Origin: Geomonas limicola
Lineage (GTDB): Bacteria; Desulfobacterota; Desulfuromonadia; Geobacterales; Geobacteraceae
DNA length: 64,000 bases
Reading direction: 5' to 3'
Assembly (NCBI RefSeq): GCF_014193675.1
Contig: NZ_BLXZ01000008.1
Location: forward strand, 62,001 to 126,000
This document shows, one piece after another, positions 1 through 8,819 of this stretch. The notes under the pieces were generated by a model that was given only the letters and a program-made list of their open reading frames with translations, did no database searches and had not been told where the DNA came from. Each line of letters starts with the position of its first letter. Positions within the stretch are counted from its first letter, which is position 1. A program made the position numbers and the translations under genes.

Positions 1-306
1 CCGGGTAACCACGAGTGCATCATGGGGCTCGCACCGACCCGCGAGGTGGCCGGTGAGCTGCTCGACGCCATGGGGCCGGCGGCGCAGGCGCTTACCTGGG
101 CGATTTCCGGCTGCCCCAACTGCTGTGCCCAGCCTCAGCTCTCCAGGGCCGGGGTGGTGGCGAACCGGTTGGTGAAAGAGGAGGGGAGCGAGGAGCGCAC
201 CCCGCGCTACGACCTGTACCAGGCCGGCAGCGCCCCCTTCGCCGAGGCGGTCAAGCAGGGGCTCACCCGCGAGGAACTGGTCGAGGCGGTGCGCCAGCTG
301 GGGTAG
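1..306 (+). CDS. Sirohaem nitrite/sulfite reductase domain protein, C-terminal fragment
   Basis: The reading frame is open from the first base, so this is the 3' end of a gene that begins outside the window. The visible ~101 residues contain GCPNCC followed by a segment typical of the C-terminal half of sirohaem/[4Fe-4S] nitrite and sulfite reductases, where the Cys pair helps ligate the cluster. Family members catalyse six-electron reduction of sulfite or nitrite, or serve as small redox proteins of the same fold. The substrate cannot be decided from this fragment. A strong bidirectional terminator follows directly. Confidence 0.7.
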   Translation, partial: PGNHECIMGLAPTREVAGELLDAMGPAAQALTWAISGCPNCCAQPQLSRAGVVANRLVKEEGSEERTPRYDLYQAGSAPFAEAVKQGLTREELVEAVRQLG

Positions 307-325
307 GACGACCAAGCTACCACGC

Positions 326-362
326 AAAAAAGGGCAACCAGTCACTGGTTGCCCTTTTTTTA
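326..362. terminator. Bidirectional intrinsic terminator
   Basis: A perfect stem (AGGGCAACCAGT / ACTGGTTGCCCT) is flanked by A6 on the left and T7 on the right, so it can stop transcripts from both sides. It lies between the convergent reductase fragment and the rhodanese-YceI gene. Confidence 0.9.
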
Positions 363-388
363 TGTCTTCTGGAGTTGACGTTCCCTTA

Positions 389-1288
389 CTACACCGCCAG
401 CAGGAAGAAATCGAGCGTCACCATGTCGTTCACCAGGTGCATGCCGAGTTTCTCGAAGAGCTTTCCCGAGCCGTAGCGGATATTCCACTGGGTGCGGTCG
501 ATCTCCAGGGTTGCCTGGGCCTTGATCCCTTCGGCCTCCGGGGCGACCAGGGCGGGAAACTGCACCGGGTGGGTGATCTCCTTGATAGTGAGGTCGGCCT
601 CGATGAGGTAGTTGGCGCGCCCCGGGGTGGCCCCTGCGATCGGGCTCCAGCTTTTGAGCCGCGCCTCGGCCTGCGGGTAGTGCTCTACCTCGAAGAAGTC
701 GTCGGAGAGCAGGTGGTTGATCAGCATGTCGCGGAAGTCGGCCTGCTGCAGGTCCAAGTTGCTGAGGCTCTTCATGTCGATGACCAGCCGCCCGGTGAGC
801 TGGCCGTGGGCGATGCTGATCTCGCCGCTGGAGATGGCCAGCGTCCCGGTGTGCCTGCCGTTCAGGTTGCGCCCGGTCCAGGCTACCTGGCTCTTCCCAA
901 TGTCGATCCGGTAGCTGCGTTCGGCAATTTCAGGGCTCGGCTGCAGGGCGGCCCCCGCGGGCTCCAGCGGCCGCCCCGCGGCGAGCCAGGCTTCCAGGCC
1001 GCCGGTCAACTCGCAGACGTTTCGGTAACCGGCGCTGCTGAGCTTTTGCAGGGCGCACTCGGAGGCCTGCGAGCGGCTGCTGGTGTCGTAGACGACGATC
1101 GGGGTCTCCGGGTTCGGGATGAGCCGCCGTACGGTCTCCAGGAAGACCACTTCGTAGACACAGGCGTTCAGGGCGCCGGGGATATGGTGGGCTTGGTAGT
1201 GTTCGGGGAGCAGGACGTCGAGGAGGACTGTATCGGTGGAAGTTTCCAGCTTGCGTGCCAGCCCCGCCGGGTCGATGGTGCAGGTCAT
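389..1288 (-). CDS. Rhodanese-like domain fused to YceI-like domain
   Basis: The ~299-residue protein has an N-terminal single rhodanese domain (about residues 5-105) and a C-terminal YceI-like lipocalin domain (about 125-299), a fold that binds isoprenoid-type lipids in known members. The rhodanese active loop reads VVYDTSSRS where VVYCxxGxRS is expected, so the catalytic Cys is absent and sulfurtransferase activity is unlikely. The ATG at 1288 is preferred over the GTG at 1297, because GGAGG lies 8 nt upstream of the ATG and overlaps the GTG. No signal peptide is visible, which is unusual because YceI proteins are commonly periplasmic. Confidence 0.85.
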   Translation of the reverse strand: MTCTIDPAGLARKLETSTDTVLLDVLLPEHYQAHHIPGALNACVYEVVFLETVRRLIPNPETPIVVYDTSSRSQASECALQKLSSAGYRNVCELTGGLEAWLAAGRPLEPAGAALQPSPEIAERSYRIDIGKSQVAWTGRNLNGRHTGTLAISSGEISIAHGQLTGRLVIDMKSLSNLDLQQADFRDMLINHLLSDDFFEVEHYPQAEARLKSWSPIAGATPGRANYLIEADLTIKEITHPVQFPALVAPEAEGIKAQATLEIDRTQWNIRYGSGKLFEKLGMHLVNDMVTLDFFLLAV

Positions 1289-1524
1289 GTGAGACACCTC
1301 CGGTGATTAATTAAGATGCCAGATCACATTGTACCGCATTTGCAGGGAGGCTCGTCGCTGTTTTGCCGTGCTTTCTTCCGGTGTTGGTGTGGCGAGGTGT
1401 TTACGGGGGAGTGTGGCCGCTATCGGGCATGGCGATCAAATTGATTGAAAAAGCCGCTCGCGGCTGCTAGATTGACACGGCCCGAACTGTGTCTCGGTAC
1501 CTCAATTACCAAGGAGTTTTCCCC

Positions 1525-1959
1525 ATGAAGAAATTGCTGCTGGGTACCCTTTTGGCTTCCCTTCTCCTGGGGGGCGTCGCCTGCGCCTCCGGTTACACCT
1601 ACACCGCGACCAAGGAGTTCAAGGAGTCTCTGGAGAAGGCAAAGCCGATGATCATCGTCGACATCCAGGTGCCGGTGGAGTTCGCCAAGCATCACTTCAA
1701 GAACGCGCTGGAAACCGATGCCTTCCCCGCCAAGAGCGATGCCGAACGGGCCAAACTGGACAAGGTGCTGCCGGTGATCGCAGCAAGTCAGGACGAGGTG
1801 GTGATTGTCTGCCCGCGCGGCGGTGGCGGCGCCAAGAACACCTGGGACTACCTGAAGAGCAAGGGGGTCGCTGAGAAGCGGATGCGCATCCTGGAAGGTG
1901 GCATGCAGGGGTGGCCGCACCAGGAACTGACCGTCTCCGGGACGCCGGTACAGAAGTAG
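1525..1959 (+). CDS. Exported rhodanese-like protein
   Basis: The 144-residue protein begins with a Sec signal peptide (MKKLLLGTLLAS...) ending near ACAS, followed by one rhodanese domain. Unlike its divergent neighbour it keeps the catalytic Cys in VIVCPRGGGG, although the loop is glycine-rich and ends in Lys rather than Arg. A periplasmic sulfur-transfer or sulfur-carrier role is inferred. The start is set by AAGGAG 8 nt before the ATG. It is monocistronic, with its own terminator. Confidence 0.8.
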   Translation: MKKLLLGTLLASLLLGGVACASGYTYTATKEFKESLEKAKPMIIVDIQVPVEFAKHHFKNALETDAFPAKSDAERAKLDKVLPVIAASQDEVVIVCPRGGGGAKNTWDYLKSKGVAEKRMRILEGGMQGWPHQELTVSGTPVQK

Positions 1960-1970
1960 CCCACGACACC

Positions 1971-1998
1971 GGGGCGGCGGGTTCCCGCCGCCCTTTTT
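1971..1998 (+). terminator. Intrinsic terminator after exported rhodanese gene
   Basis: GGGCGGCGGG and CCCGCCGCCC form a G+C-rich stem followed by TTTTT, starting 12 nt after the stop codon. Confidence 0.85.
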
Positions 1999-2412
1999 GC
2001 ATCTCCTTCCCCGTTTCCCCTGCCTCCCCTCAGAGGTGCCCAGGCACCTGTATTTTGGTCGCCGTTTGGCACTCCTGGGGCTCTCCGCATTTGCGAAATT
2101 TTGTAGTCAATTCTTACGGCATTCGTGAAAATACGCCACTTGGCTGCTACGATGGCGTCAATTATCTGTCGGTTGCCTCCTGGTCCAGCTCAAAGTGGAC
2201 AACTTTCAGCAAGTTAGCGTGCTATACACGTAGATGGTTGCCAGTGGATGTTCCGCTATCCACCGCACCTGTGGAAAACCGTGTGGACAACCGGAGCGTC
2301 GCGTGTCTCATTTTGACGATTTTTGCGGATTTCCAGCAATTTGCCCAAGAAATGGGCAAATTTTGCGCTCCAGGAGCTTTCCTGTCACACCCTTGACGTA
2401 AGAGTAAGCTTA
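1999..2412. other. Intergenic region with DnaA-box-like nonamers
   Basis: No credible gene is seen in about 410 bases. The stretch is less G+C-rich than its surroundings. It holds several near-matches to the DnaA box TTATCCACA or its complement: AGTGGACAA near 2194, CTATCCACC near 2257, TGTGGAAAA at 2270 and TGTGGACAA at 2282. Each differs from consensus by one or two bases. Whether DnaA binds is unknown. Confidence 0.35.
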
Positions 2413-2446
2413 CAAAAAAGGGAGGGCCGCAGCCCTCCCTTTTTTG
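2413..2446. terminator. Bidirectional terminator downstream of pyc
   Basis: AAAAAAGGGAGGGC / GCCCTCCCTTTTTT forms a near-perfect stem with A and T tracts on either side. It sits about 40 bases beyond the pyc stop codon. Confidence 0.9.
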
Positions 2447-2484
2447 TGTATACGCCGTAACCCGTCTTGTGGTCGGGGAAACGT

Positions 2485-5400
2485 CTAAGCCACTACGATG
2501 ATCAGCTCCTCTTTTTCGACCTTGCCACCCTCCTTGCAACGCACCTCGACGATGATGCCGTCCTCCTTGGCCTTCACGTTGGTCTCCATCTTCATCGCCT
2601 CGGTGACCACCAGGATGTCGCCGGCCTTGATCACGTCGCCGGGCTTCACGTTCACCTTGAGCACCTTGCCCGGCATCGGGGCGCCGATCTGCTTCGGGTT
2701 GTGCTTGTCCGCCTTTTCGTGGGAGGCCTCCTCGGACTGCACCGAGTTGTCACGCACCGTGACGCTGCGGGCGTTGCCATTCAGCTCGAAGTAGATCTGG
2801 CGGGTGCCGTCTGGTTGGGTCTTCCCTATTGTGTTGAGCTTGATGATCAGCGTCTTGCCCGGCTGGATCTCGATGGAGGTCTCCTGTCCCGGCTCGAGCC
2901 CGTAGAAGAAGATCGGGGTCGGGATCACCGAGGTGTCCGAGTACTCCTGGCGCTGCCGGTCGAACTCCACGTAGACGTTGGGGTACATGAGGAAGGACAT
3001 CAGGTCCTTGTCGTTTACCGGGTGGCCGACCTTGGCGGCGGCCTTCTCGCGCTCGGCCTCGAAGTCGATCGGCTCCAGAAGGTCACCCGGCCGGCAGGTA
3101 ATAGGTTCCTGCCCTTTCAGGATGATCTTCTGCAGCTCCTTGGGGAAGCCCAGGTACGGTTGGCCGATCATCCCCTTGAAGAAGCCGACCACCGACTCGG
3201 GAAAGGCGTAGTCGGCACCCTCGACGTAGATGTCCTCGGGTTGCAGGTTGTTTTTCACCAGGAACATCGCCATGTCGCCGACGATCTTGGAGGAGGGGGT
3301 CACCTTCACCAGGTCGCCGAACAGGTGGTTCACCTTGTGGTACATCTCCTTGCACTCTTCCCAGCGGTCGATGAGCCCGAGACCCGCCACCTGCGGCTTG
3401 TAGTTGGAGTACTGGCCGCCGGGGATCTCGTGGTGGTAGACCTCGGCGGTGGAGCTTTTCAGTTCGCTCTCAAACGGCACGTAGTAGTCGCGCACCGTTT
3501 CCCAATAGTTGGCGAGCTGCTGCAGGCCGCGCTCGTTCACCTGCGGGTCGCGCTCGGTCCCCTTCATGGCCGCCACCAGGGCGTTCAGGTTGGGCTGCGA
3601 GGTGAGCCCGGAGATCGAGGAGAGCGCCGCGTCCACGATGTCCACCCCGGCCTGGGCAGCCATGATGAGCAGCGCGCCGCCGTTTCCGGAGGTGTCGTGG
3701 GTGTGCAGGTGGATCGGGATGCCGATCTCTTCTTTCAGCGCCTTCACCAGCTGGTAGCCGGCGTAGGGTTTCAAAAGCCCCGCCATGTCCTTGATGGCCA
3801 GGATATGGGCCCCCATCTTCTCCAGTTCCTTCGCCATGTTCACGTAGTAGGAGAGCGGGTACTTGGTGCGGTTGGGGTCCGAGATGTCGCCGGTGTAGCA
3901 GATGGCGGCCTCGCAGACCTTGCCGCTTTTGCGCACCGCTTCCATGGCGACTGACATCCCCGGGGTCCAGTTGAGCGAGTCGAAGACGCGGAAGACGTCG
4001 ATCCCCGCCTCGGCCGCCACCTCGATGAAGCGCTGCACCACGTTGTCCGGGTAGTTGGTGTAGCCGACGGCGTTGGCACCGCGCAGGAGCATCTGGAACA
4101 TCACGTTGGGGATCGCCTCGGAGAGCTCGTGCAGCCGCTGCCAGGGGCACTCCTTCAAAAAGCGCATGGTGACGTCGAAGGTGGCGCCGCCCCAGTTCTC
4201 CAGGGAGAAGAGGTTACTCCCCAGCCGCGCGGTGGCCGGAGCGATCTGCAACAGGTCGTGGGTGCGCACCCGGGTGGCCAAAAGCGACTGGTGGGCGTCG
4301 CGCATCGTGGTATCGGTGATGAGGAGTCCCTGCTGCTCAAGCACCCAGGCAGAGAGCCCCTCGGCGCCGCGCTCGCGCAGGATGTCGCGGGTCCCCTTCG
4401 GGGGCGGCACGAGCAGATCCACCTCGGGCACGAGCGGCTCGATCATCCCGGCCGAACGCTGCGGGGTGGCCACGCCGGGGGAGCCGTTCACGATCACGTC
4501 GCCCAAAAAGCGCAGCACCTTGTTGGCGCGGTCCTGCTTCTCCTTGAGCTGGAGCAGCTCGGGATGCTGGTCGATGAAGGAGGTGTTGCACTCGCCGGCC
4601 AGGAACACCGGGTGGTTGATCACGTTCTCCAGGAAGCCGATGTTGGTCTTCACGCCGCGGATGCGGAACTCCTGGAGGCTGCGGTTCATGACCCGGGCCG
4701 CGGCCTCGAAGGAGAGCCCCCAGGCGGAGACCTTGACCAGGAGCGAGTCGTAGTGCGGGGTGATCTGCGCGCCGGTGAAGGCGTTGCCGGCGTCGAGGCG
4801 CACGCCGCATCCGGCCGAGGAACGGTAGGTGGAGAGGGTGCCGAAGTCCGGGGCGAAGTTGTTGGCCGGGTCTTCAGTGGTGATGCGGCACTGGATGGCG
4901 TAGCCGCGCATCTCGACCGAGCCCTGGTTGGGGATGTTGATCGCGGGGTCGGAGAGGCGTTTCCCCTCGGCGATCAGGATCTGGGCCTGCACCAGGTTAC
5001 GGCCGGTGATCATCTCGGTCACCGTGTGCTCGACCTGGATGCGCGGGTTCATCTCGATGAAGTAGTAGCTCCCCTCCTCGTCGAGCAGGAACTCCACGGT
5101 GCCGGCGTTACGGTAGGCGACCTGCTTGGCGATCTTCAGCGCGTCGGCGCAGAGGGCGCGGCGGGTGTCGCCGTGCAGGGCGAGGGACGGCGCGAACTCG
5201 ACCACCTTCTGGTGCCGGCGCTGGATGGAGCAGTCGCGCTCGTAGAAGTGCACCAGGTTCCCGAAGGAGTCGCCCAGTACCTGCACCTCGATGTGCTTGG
5301 GGTTTTTCAGGTAGCGCTCGAGGAATACCGAGGGGTCGCCGAAGGCGGCCTTGGCCTCGCTCGACGCGGACTGCAGCCCCTCGAGGAGCTCCTTCTTGTC

Positions 5401-5931
5401 GTGGGCGACCCGCATGCCGCGCCCGCCGCCACCTGCAGCCGCCTTGATGATGATCGGGTAGCCGAAATTCTTGGCGAAGATGAGGGCCTCTTCCTCGTGC
5501 AGGATCGGCTCTTCGGTTCCCGGAACGGTCGGGACGCCGGCTGCCTTGGCCACCTTGCGGGCGGCCACCTTGTCCCCCAGGGCGCGCTGCATCTCGGCGG
5601 TAGGGCCGATGAAGGCGATGCCGTTTGCCTCGCACTTCTCGGCGAACTCCGCGTTTTCGGCGAGGAACCCGTAGCCCGGGTGGATGGCGTCCACCTCGCG
5701 CTTCTTGGCCAGCGCGATGATCTCGTCGATGCCGAGGTAGGCATCGATCGGCTTCTTCCCCTTGCCAACCTGGTAGGCTTCGTCAGCTTTGTAGCGGTGG
5801 AGCGAGAGTTTGTCCTCCTCCGAATAGATTGCTACGGTGCTGATGCCCAGTTCGGTACAGGCCCGGAAGATGCGGATGGCGATCTCCCCGCGGTTGGCAG
5901 CCATGACCTTCTTGAATTTCCGTGCTTCCAT
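2485..5931 (-). CDS. pyc: Pyruvate carboxylase
   Basis: This biotin enzyme carboxylates pyruvate to oxaloacetate using ATP and bicarbonate. The 1148 residues match the usual single-chain length. In order they hold a biotin carboxylase/ATP-grasp domain (about 1-450, with the glycine-rich AAAGGGGRGM loop and EMNPRIQVEHTVTE), a carboxyltransferase TIM barrel (about 530-800, beginning DTTMRDAHQS), a conserved C-terminal carboxylase region, and a biotinyl domain with EAMKMET whose Lys1114 carries biotin. The ATG at 5931 follows AAGGAGAG and opens the domain (MEARKFKKVMAANRGEIA). The open frame further upstream is excluded. An operator-like palindrome lies about 65 bases before the start. Confidence 0.98.
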   Translation of the reverse strand: MEARKFKKVMAANRGEIAIRIFRACTELGISTVAIYSEEDKLSLHRYKADEAYQVGKGKKPIDAYLGIDEIIALAKKREVDAIHPGYGFLAENAEFAEKCEANGIAFIGPTAEMQRALGDKVAARKVAKAAGVPTVPGTEEPILHEEEALIFAKNFGYPIIIKAAAGGGGRGMRVAHDKKELLEGLQSASSEAKAAFGDPSVFLERYLKNPKHIEVQVLGDSFGNLVHFYERDCSIQRRHQKVVEFAPSLALHGDTRRALCADALKIAKQVAYRNAGTVEFLLDEEGSYYFIEMNPRIQVEHTVTEMITGRNLVQAQILIAEGKRLSDPAINIPNQGSVEMRGYAIQCRITTEDPANNFAPDFGTLSTYRSSAGCGVRLDAGNAFTGAQITPHYDSLLVKVSAWGLSFEAAARVMNRSLQEFRIRGVKTNIGFLENVINHPVFLAGECNTSFIDQHPELLQLKEKQDRANKVLRFLGDVIVNGSPGVATPQRSAGMIEPLVPEVDLLVPPPKGTRDILRERGAEGLSAWVLEQQGLLITDTTMRDAHQSLLATRVRTHDLLQIAPATARLGSNLFSLENWGGATFDVTMRFLKECPWQRLHELSEAIPNVMFQMLLRGANAVGYTNYPDNVVQRFIEVAAEAGIDVFRVFDSLNWTPGMSVAMEAVRKSGKVCEAAICYTGDISDPNRTKYPLSYYVNMAKELEKMGAHILAIKDMAGLLKPYAGYQLVKALKEEIGIPIHLHTHDTSGNGGALLIMAAQAGVDIVDAALSSISGLTSQPNLNALVAAMKGTERDPQVNERGLQQLANYWETVRDYYVPFESELKSSTAEVYHHEIPGGQYSNYKPQVAGLGLIDRWEECKEMYHKVNHLFGDLVKVTPSSKIVGDMAMFLVKNNLQPEDIYVEGADYAFPESVVGFFKGMIGQPYLGFPKELQKIILKGQEPITCRPGDLLEPIDFEAEREKAAAKVGHPVNDKDLMSFLMYPNVYVEFDRQRQEYSDTSVIPTPIFFYGLEPGQETSIEIQPGKTLIIKLNTIGKTQPDGTRQIYFELNGNARSVTVRDNSVQSEEASHEKADKHNPKQIGAPMPGKVLKVNVKPGDVIKAGDILVVTEAMKMETNVKAKEDGIIVEVRCKEGGKVEKEELIIVVA

Positions 5932-5993
5932 TGACTCTCCTTTTGCTGTTCTGGTTGAATAGAGTAGAACAAAGTGTGGCCAAATAAAACAGC

Positions 5994-6004
5994 TGGTAAG
6001 ACCA
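5994..6004. promoter_or_regulatory. GntR/FadR-type operator-like palindrome upstream of pyc
   Basis: TGGTAAGACCA (with flanks, GCTGGTAAGACCAATTC) matches TGGT-N3-ACCA, the site recognised by FadR-subfamily GntR regulators such as PdhR, LldR and FadR. It lies 63-73 bases upstream of the pyc start. Regulation by a pyruvate-, lactate- or acyl-CoA-responsive repressor is inferred. No such regulator gene is in the window. Confidence 0.5.
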
Positions 6005-6185
6005 ATTCCTATCAACTATTGAATACTTAGGCGGCTTTTGGGGAGGATCGACATAGAATCATGTTCACATATGTTTGTCAATATGTAATGCTGTTATATC
6101 ACGTTAAAATCCCCCTACCCGCACCGGGTCCCTTTCGGGGCTGTTTTTGCTTGCCTTTCCCCGGTCAACTTACTATCTTTGCGGG

Positions 6186-6866
6186 ATGATTATGTTGGGA
6201 ACGACGGTAAATGCCTCTGCGATTGTGCTGGGAAGCTGCCTGGGCCTGAAGGCCGGGCATCTTTTGTCTGAGCGGGTGCGCGGCACCATCATGGCGGGGT
6301 TGGGGCTGGCGGTACTTTTGATCGGTGCGCAGCTGGCGCTTAAAAGCCAGGAGCCGATGATCGTGATCGGCAGCCTGATCGGCGGCGGCCTCTTGGGAGA
6401 GCTGATCGGCATCGAGGCGCGCCTGGAGGCCTTCGGTGCGCTCCTGCAGCGCCGCTTCAAGGGAACGGGCAAGATCGCCGAGGGGTTCGTGACGGCGAGT
6501 CTTTTGTACTGCGTGGGGGCCATGGCGATCATGGGGGCCCTGCAGGACGGCTTGGGGCAGCGCCCCGAGATCCTCTACGCCAAGGCGGCCCTGGACGGCA
6601 TCGCCTCGGTGGCGCTCGCCTCGACGCTGGGGGCTGGTGTGCTCTTCTCGGCGGGCCCGCTTTTGCTCTACCAGGGATCCATCACCCTCGGTGCCACGGC
6701 GGCACAACAGCTCTTGACCCCGGCGGTGGTGCGGGAGATGAACGCGGTGGGAGGGCTCCTGATCGTGGCGATCGGGCTCGACCTCCTGGGTCTCAAGCGC
6801 TTGCCGGTCGGGAACCTGCTCCCCGCAGTGTTCCTGGCTGTGCCGCTCGTCCAGCTGTTCTGTTAA
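6186..6866 (+). CDS. DUF554 family integral membrane protein
   Basis: The ~226-residue protein has about six to seven hydrophobic segments. It has the DUF554 (YdfK-like) pattern: GTTVNASAIVLGSCLG at the start, a GSLIGGGLLGELIGIE loop, and FVTASLLYCVGAMAIMG in the middle. Members are inner-membrane proteins of unknown transport function. Two in-frame ATGs (6186 and 6192) fit the domain start, and neither has a strong ribosome binding site. The gene is monocistronic. Confidence 0.8.
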   Translation: MIMLGTTVNASAIVLGSCLGLKAGHLLSERVRGTIMAGLGLAVLLIGAQLALKSQEPMIVIGSLIGGGLLGELIGIEARLEAFGALLQRRFKGTGKIAEGFVTASLLYCVGAMAIMGALQDGLGQRPEILYAKAALDGIASVALASTLGAGVLFSAGPLLLYQGSITLGATAAQQLLTPAVVREMNAVGGLLIVAIGLDLLGLKRLPVGNLLPAVFLAVPLVQLFC

Positions 6867-6875
6867 AAGCGAAAG

Positions 6876-7075
6876 GCTCACTACAGAGGACACTGAGGGA
6901 AAATCGAGGAACACAGGGGAAGGCAAAACGGGTAAAGACTTAAAGATTTGAGGTTTACCCTGTGTGACTCTCGCCGTTCCCCCTGTGCTACTCTGTGGTC
7001 AGTTTTTAAGTGTTTAAAGATTAAAGGTGTTCCTCTGAGTGCCTCTGTGTCCTCTGTGTCCTCTGTGGTTAACGC
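6876..7075. repeat. Imperfect inverted repeat built from CTCTGTGTCCTCTGTGG-type words
   Basis: The left arm (CTACAGAGGACACTGAGGG near 6881) and the right arm (CCTCTGTGTCCTCTGTGG near 7045-7068) are roughly inverse complements. The interior holds further CTGTG/CACAG words. Related short words recur near 24603-24650 and 46485-46500. It separates the DUF554 gene from murI. Confidence 0.5.
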
Positions 7076-7092
7076 TTTGTCTGGAGTGTTTC

Positions 7093-7932
7093 GTGGCGTG
7101 GAAAGCAATCGGCATATTTGATTCGGGTGTGGGCGGGCTTACGGTGCTCAAGGAAGTGGTGCGCTCGCTCCCCCAGGAAGACACCATCTACTTCGGGGAT
7201 ACCGCGCGCGTTCCCTACGGCACCAAGTCGCCTGAGACGGTCCTTCGCTACTCGCGCCAGATCGCCAACTACCTGCTGAGCCGCGACATCAAGCTCCTGG
7301 TGGTCGCCTGCAACACCGCCTCGGCGGTGGCGCTCTCCCAGCTCCAGAAGGAGCTCCCGATCCCCGTGGTCGGCGTCATCGAGCCGGGAGCCCGTGCCGC
7401 CTGCCAGGTGACCCGCAGCGGCAAGGTGGGTGTCATCGGCACCGCCGGGACCATCGGCTCCAGCGCCTACACCAAGGCGATCAAGCGGATCAACCCGGAC
7501 ATCGAGGTGGTCACCAAGGCCTGCCCGCTCTTCGTGCCGCTGGCAGAGGAGGGGTGGGTGGATAACGAGGTGGCGCGGCTCACCGCACGGATCTACCTCG
7601 AGGAACTCAAGGCCCAGAACGTGGACACCCTGGTGCTCGGCTGCACCCACTACCCGATCCTCAAGGAGGTCATCGCCGAAGTGATGGGCCCCGAGGTGAC
7701 CTTGGTCGATTCGGCGGAGCAGACCGCCATCACGGTGACCCGGATCCTCTCGGAGTCGCACCTGCTGCGTCCCGACGGCGAGCAGGGGAACCACCACTAC
7801 TACGTATCCGATATCCCGGCGGGCTTCATCCGGGTCGGCAACCGCTTCCTGGGGGGGCGGCTGGGCGATGTCTACCAGGTGAACCTGGAGCAGGAACAGC
7901 AAGACGGAGGGGGCGGTGAGGAAGAAGCCTAG
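7093..7932 (+). CDS. murI: Glutamate racemase
   Basis: This enzyme interconverts L- and D-glutamate, supplying D-Glu for peptidoglycan. The 279-residue protein shows GIFDSGVGG near the N-terminus and the two catalytic cysteines, Cys73 in VACNTAS and Cys184 in LGCTHYP. A GTG start at 7093 is chosen: GGAG lies about 7 nt upstream, and the longer open frame runs through the repeat element and lacks homology. The 3' end overlaps the next gene by 17 nt, so the two are probably translationally coupled. Confidence 0.96.
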   Translation: MAWKAIGIFDSGVGGLTVLKEVVRSLPQEDTIYFGDTARVPYGTKSPETVLRYSRQIANYLLSRDIKLLVVACNTASAVALSQLQKELPIPVVGVIEPGARAACQVTRSGKVGVIGTAGTIGSSAYTKAIKRINPDIEVVTKACPLFVPLAEEGWVDNEVARLTARIYLEELKAQNVDTLVLGCTHYPILKEVIAEVMGPEVTLVDSAEQTAITVTRILSESHLLRPDGEQGNHHYYVSDIPAGFIRVGNRFLGGRLGDVYQVNLEQEQQDGGGGEEEA

Positions 7933-8578
7933 CAGGGCAAAGGGGATAGTGATACTGGCCTTCGTGGTCTTCGCCTGCGTGGTGGGCGCGCTGGTGGTCA
8001 AGAAGTACCAGACCGCGCACCGCAAGGCGGAACAGCCCCAGCAGACCGCACCCGCACCGGCGGCGACCCGGGTGGTGAACCTCTTTTTCGCCTCGCCCGA
8101 TGGCGACCGGCTGGTGCGCGAGGGGCGCGAGGTCGAGATCGAGGAGGAGACGGAGGCCGACATCGAGAGCGTGGTCGACGAGCTGGTGCGCGGCCCGCTG
8201 GGTGAGCTGGGGCCGACGCTGCCGCCGAACACCCGGATCCTCGGTGTGCAGCTCAAGGGGGACCAGGCCTTTATCGACTTCGGGCCCGAGCTGCAGCAGG
8301 GGCTTCCCGAGGGGAGCTCCGCCGAGCTGGTGGCCGCCTATTCCCTCGTCGACACCGTGACCGCCAACTTCCCGCAGGTAAAGAAGGTGCAGATACTGGT
8401 GAACGGGGTAGCGGTCGAGACCTTGAAGGGGCACCTCGATATCAGGTATCCGTTGGTCCCCGACTACTCGCTGGAGCAGCCCGCCGAGGGGGATAAGGGG
8501 GCGGGCGCTGCAGAACCGAAGGGTGAGAAGGGTGGCAAGCCCGGGAAGGCTGGGAAGGGCGAGAAGGCGGGCAAGTAA
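7916..8578 (+). CDS. GerMN (sporulation/spore germination-like) domain protein, membrane anchored
   Basis: The 220-residue protein has one N-terminal membrane anchor (residues 10-28), a Pro/Ala-rich linker, then a GerMN domain (about 50-180: NLFFASPDGDRLV..., DELVRGP, TRILGV...GDQAFIDFG, AAYSLVDTVTANFPQVKKVQILVNG). The tail is a low-complexity Lys/Gly/Glu repeat. In Gram-negatives the domain is found in envelope proteins of uncertain role. The GTG start follows GGAGGGGGCG and overlaps murI, which suggests a cell-wall-related function. Confidence 0.85.
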   Translation: MRKKPSRAKGIVILAFVVFACVVGALVVKKYQTAHRKAEQPQQTAPAPAATRVVNLFFASPDGDRLVREGREVEIEEETEADIESVVDELVRGPLGELGPTLPPNTRILGVQLKGDQAFIDFGPELQQGLPEGSSAELVAAYSLVDTVTANFPQVKKVQILVNGVAVETLKGHLDIRYPLVPDYSLEQPAEGDKGAGAAEPKGEKGGKPGKAGKGEKAGK

Positions 8579-8602
8579 GCTCCACCGCTGACGGCCTCAC
8601 GT

Positions 8603-8630
8603 CTCCCCCTTTGCAAAAGGGGGGGCGCGG
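8603..8630. repeat. CCCCCTTT-AAAGGGGG palindromic element
   Basis: TCCCCCTTT, TGCA, AAAGGGGGGG form a short hairpin. Similar intergenic elements occur near 19596, 31261, 35174 and 36990. It lies just after the GerMN gene and may act as a weak terminator. Confidence 0.5.
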
Positions 8631-8819
8631 GTTGACCGGCTTGAGTGATGAGCTTCCTGGTTGGCAGGGCAACTTTTACCGAGACTCTTTGATCGGTCTT
8701 CAGGAAACACCACGCGAACCACCGGCGCCGTAATCGACGCCGTTTTCTTTTCAATGTCCTTCAACGTAGAACCTAGACCTAGAACTTAGAATTTAGCAGC
8801 AGTCCCGAGGGGGGTAACG

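Noticed and set aside
4129-5934. Long open frame antisense to pyc
   Set aside because: High-G+C codon structure opens shadow frames. The pyc frame has full-length domain homology, and the antisense product is low-complexity His/Asp/Gly/Val-rich.
8581-8819. Riboswitch upstream of metH
   Set aside because: No recognisable SAM, SAH or cobalamin riboswitch core was found. The one hairpin near 8730 is short.
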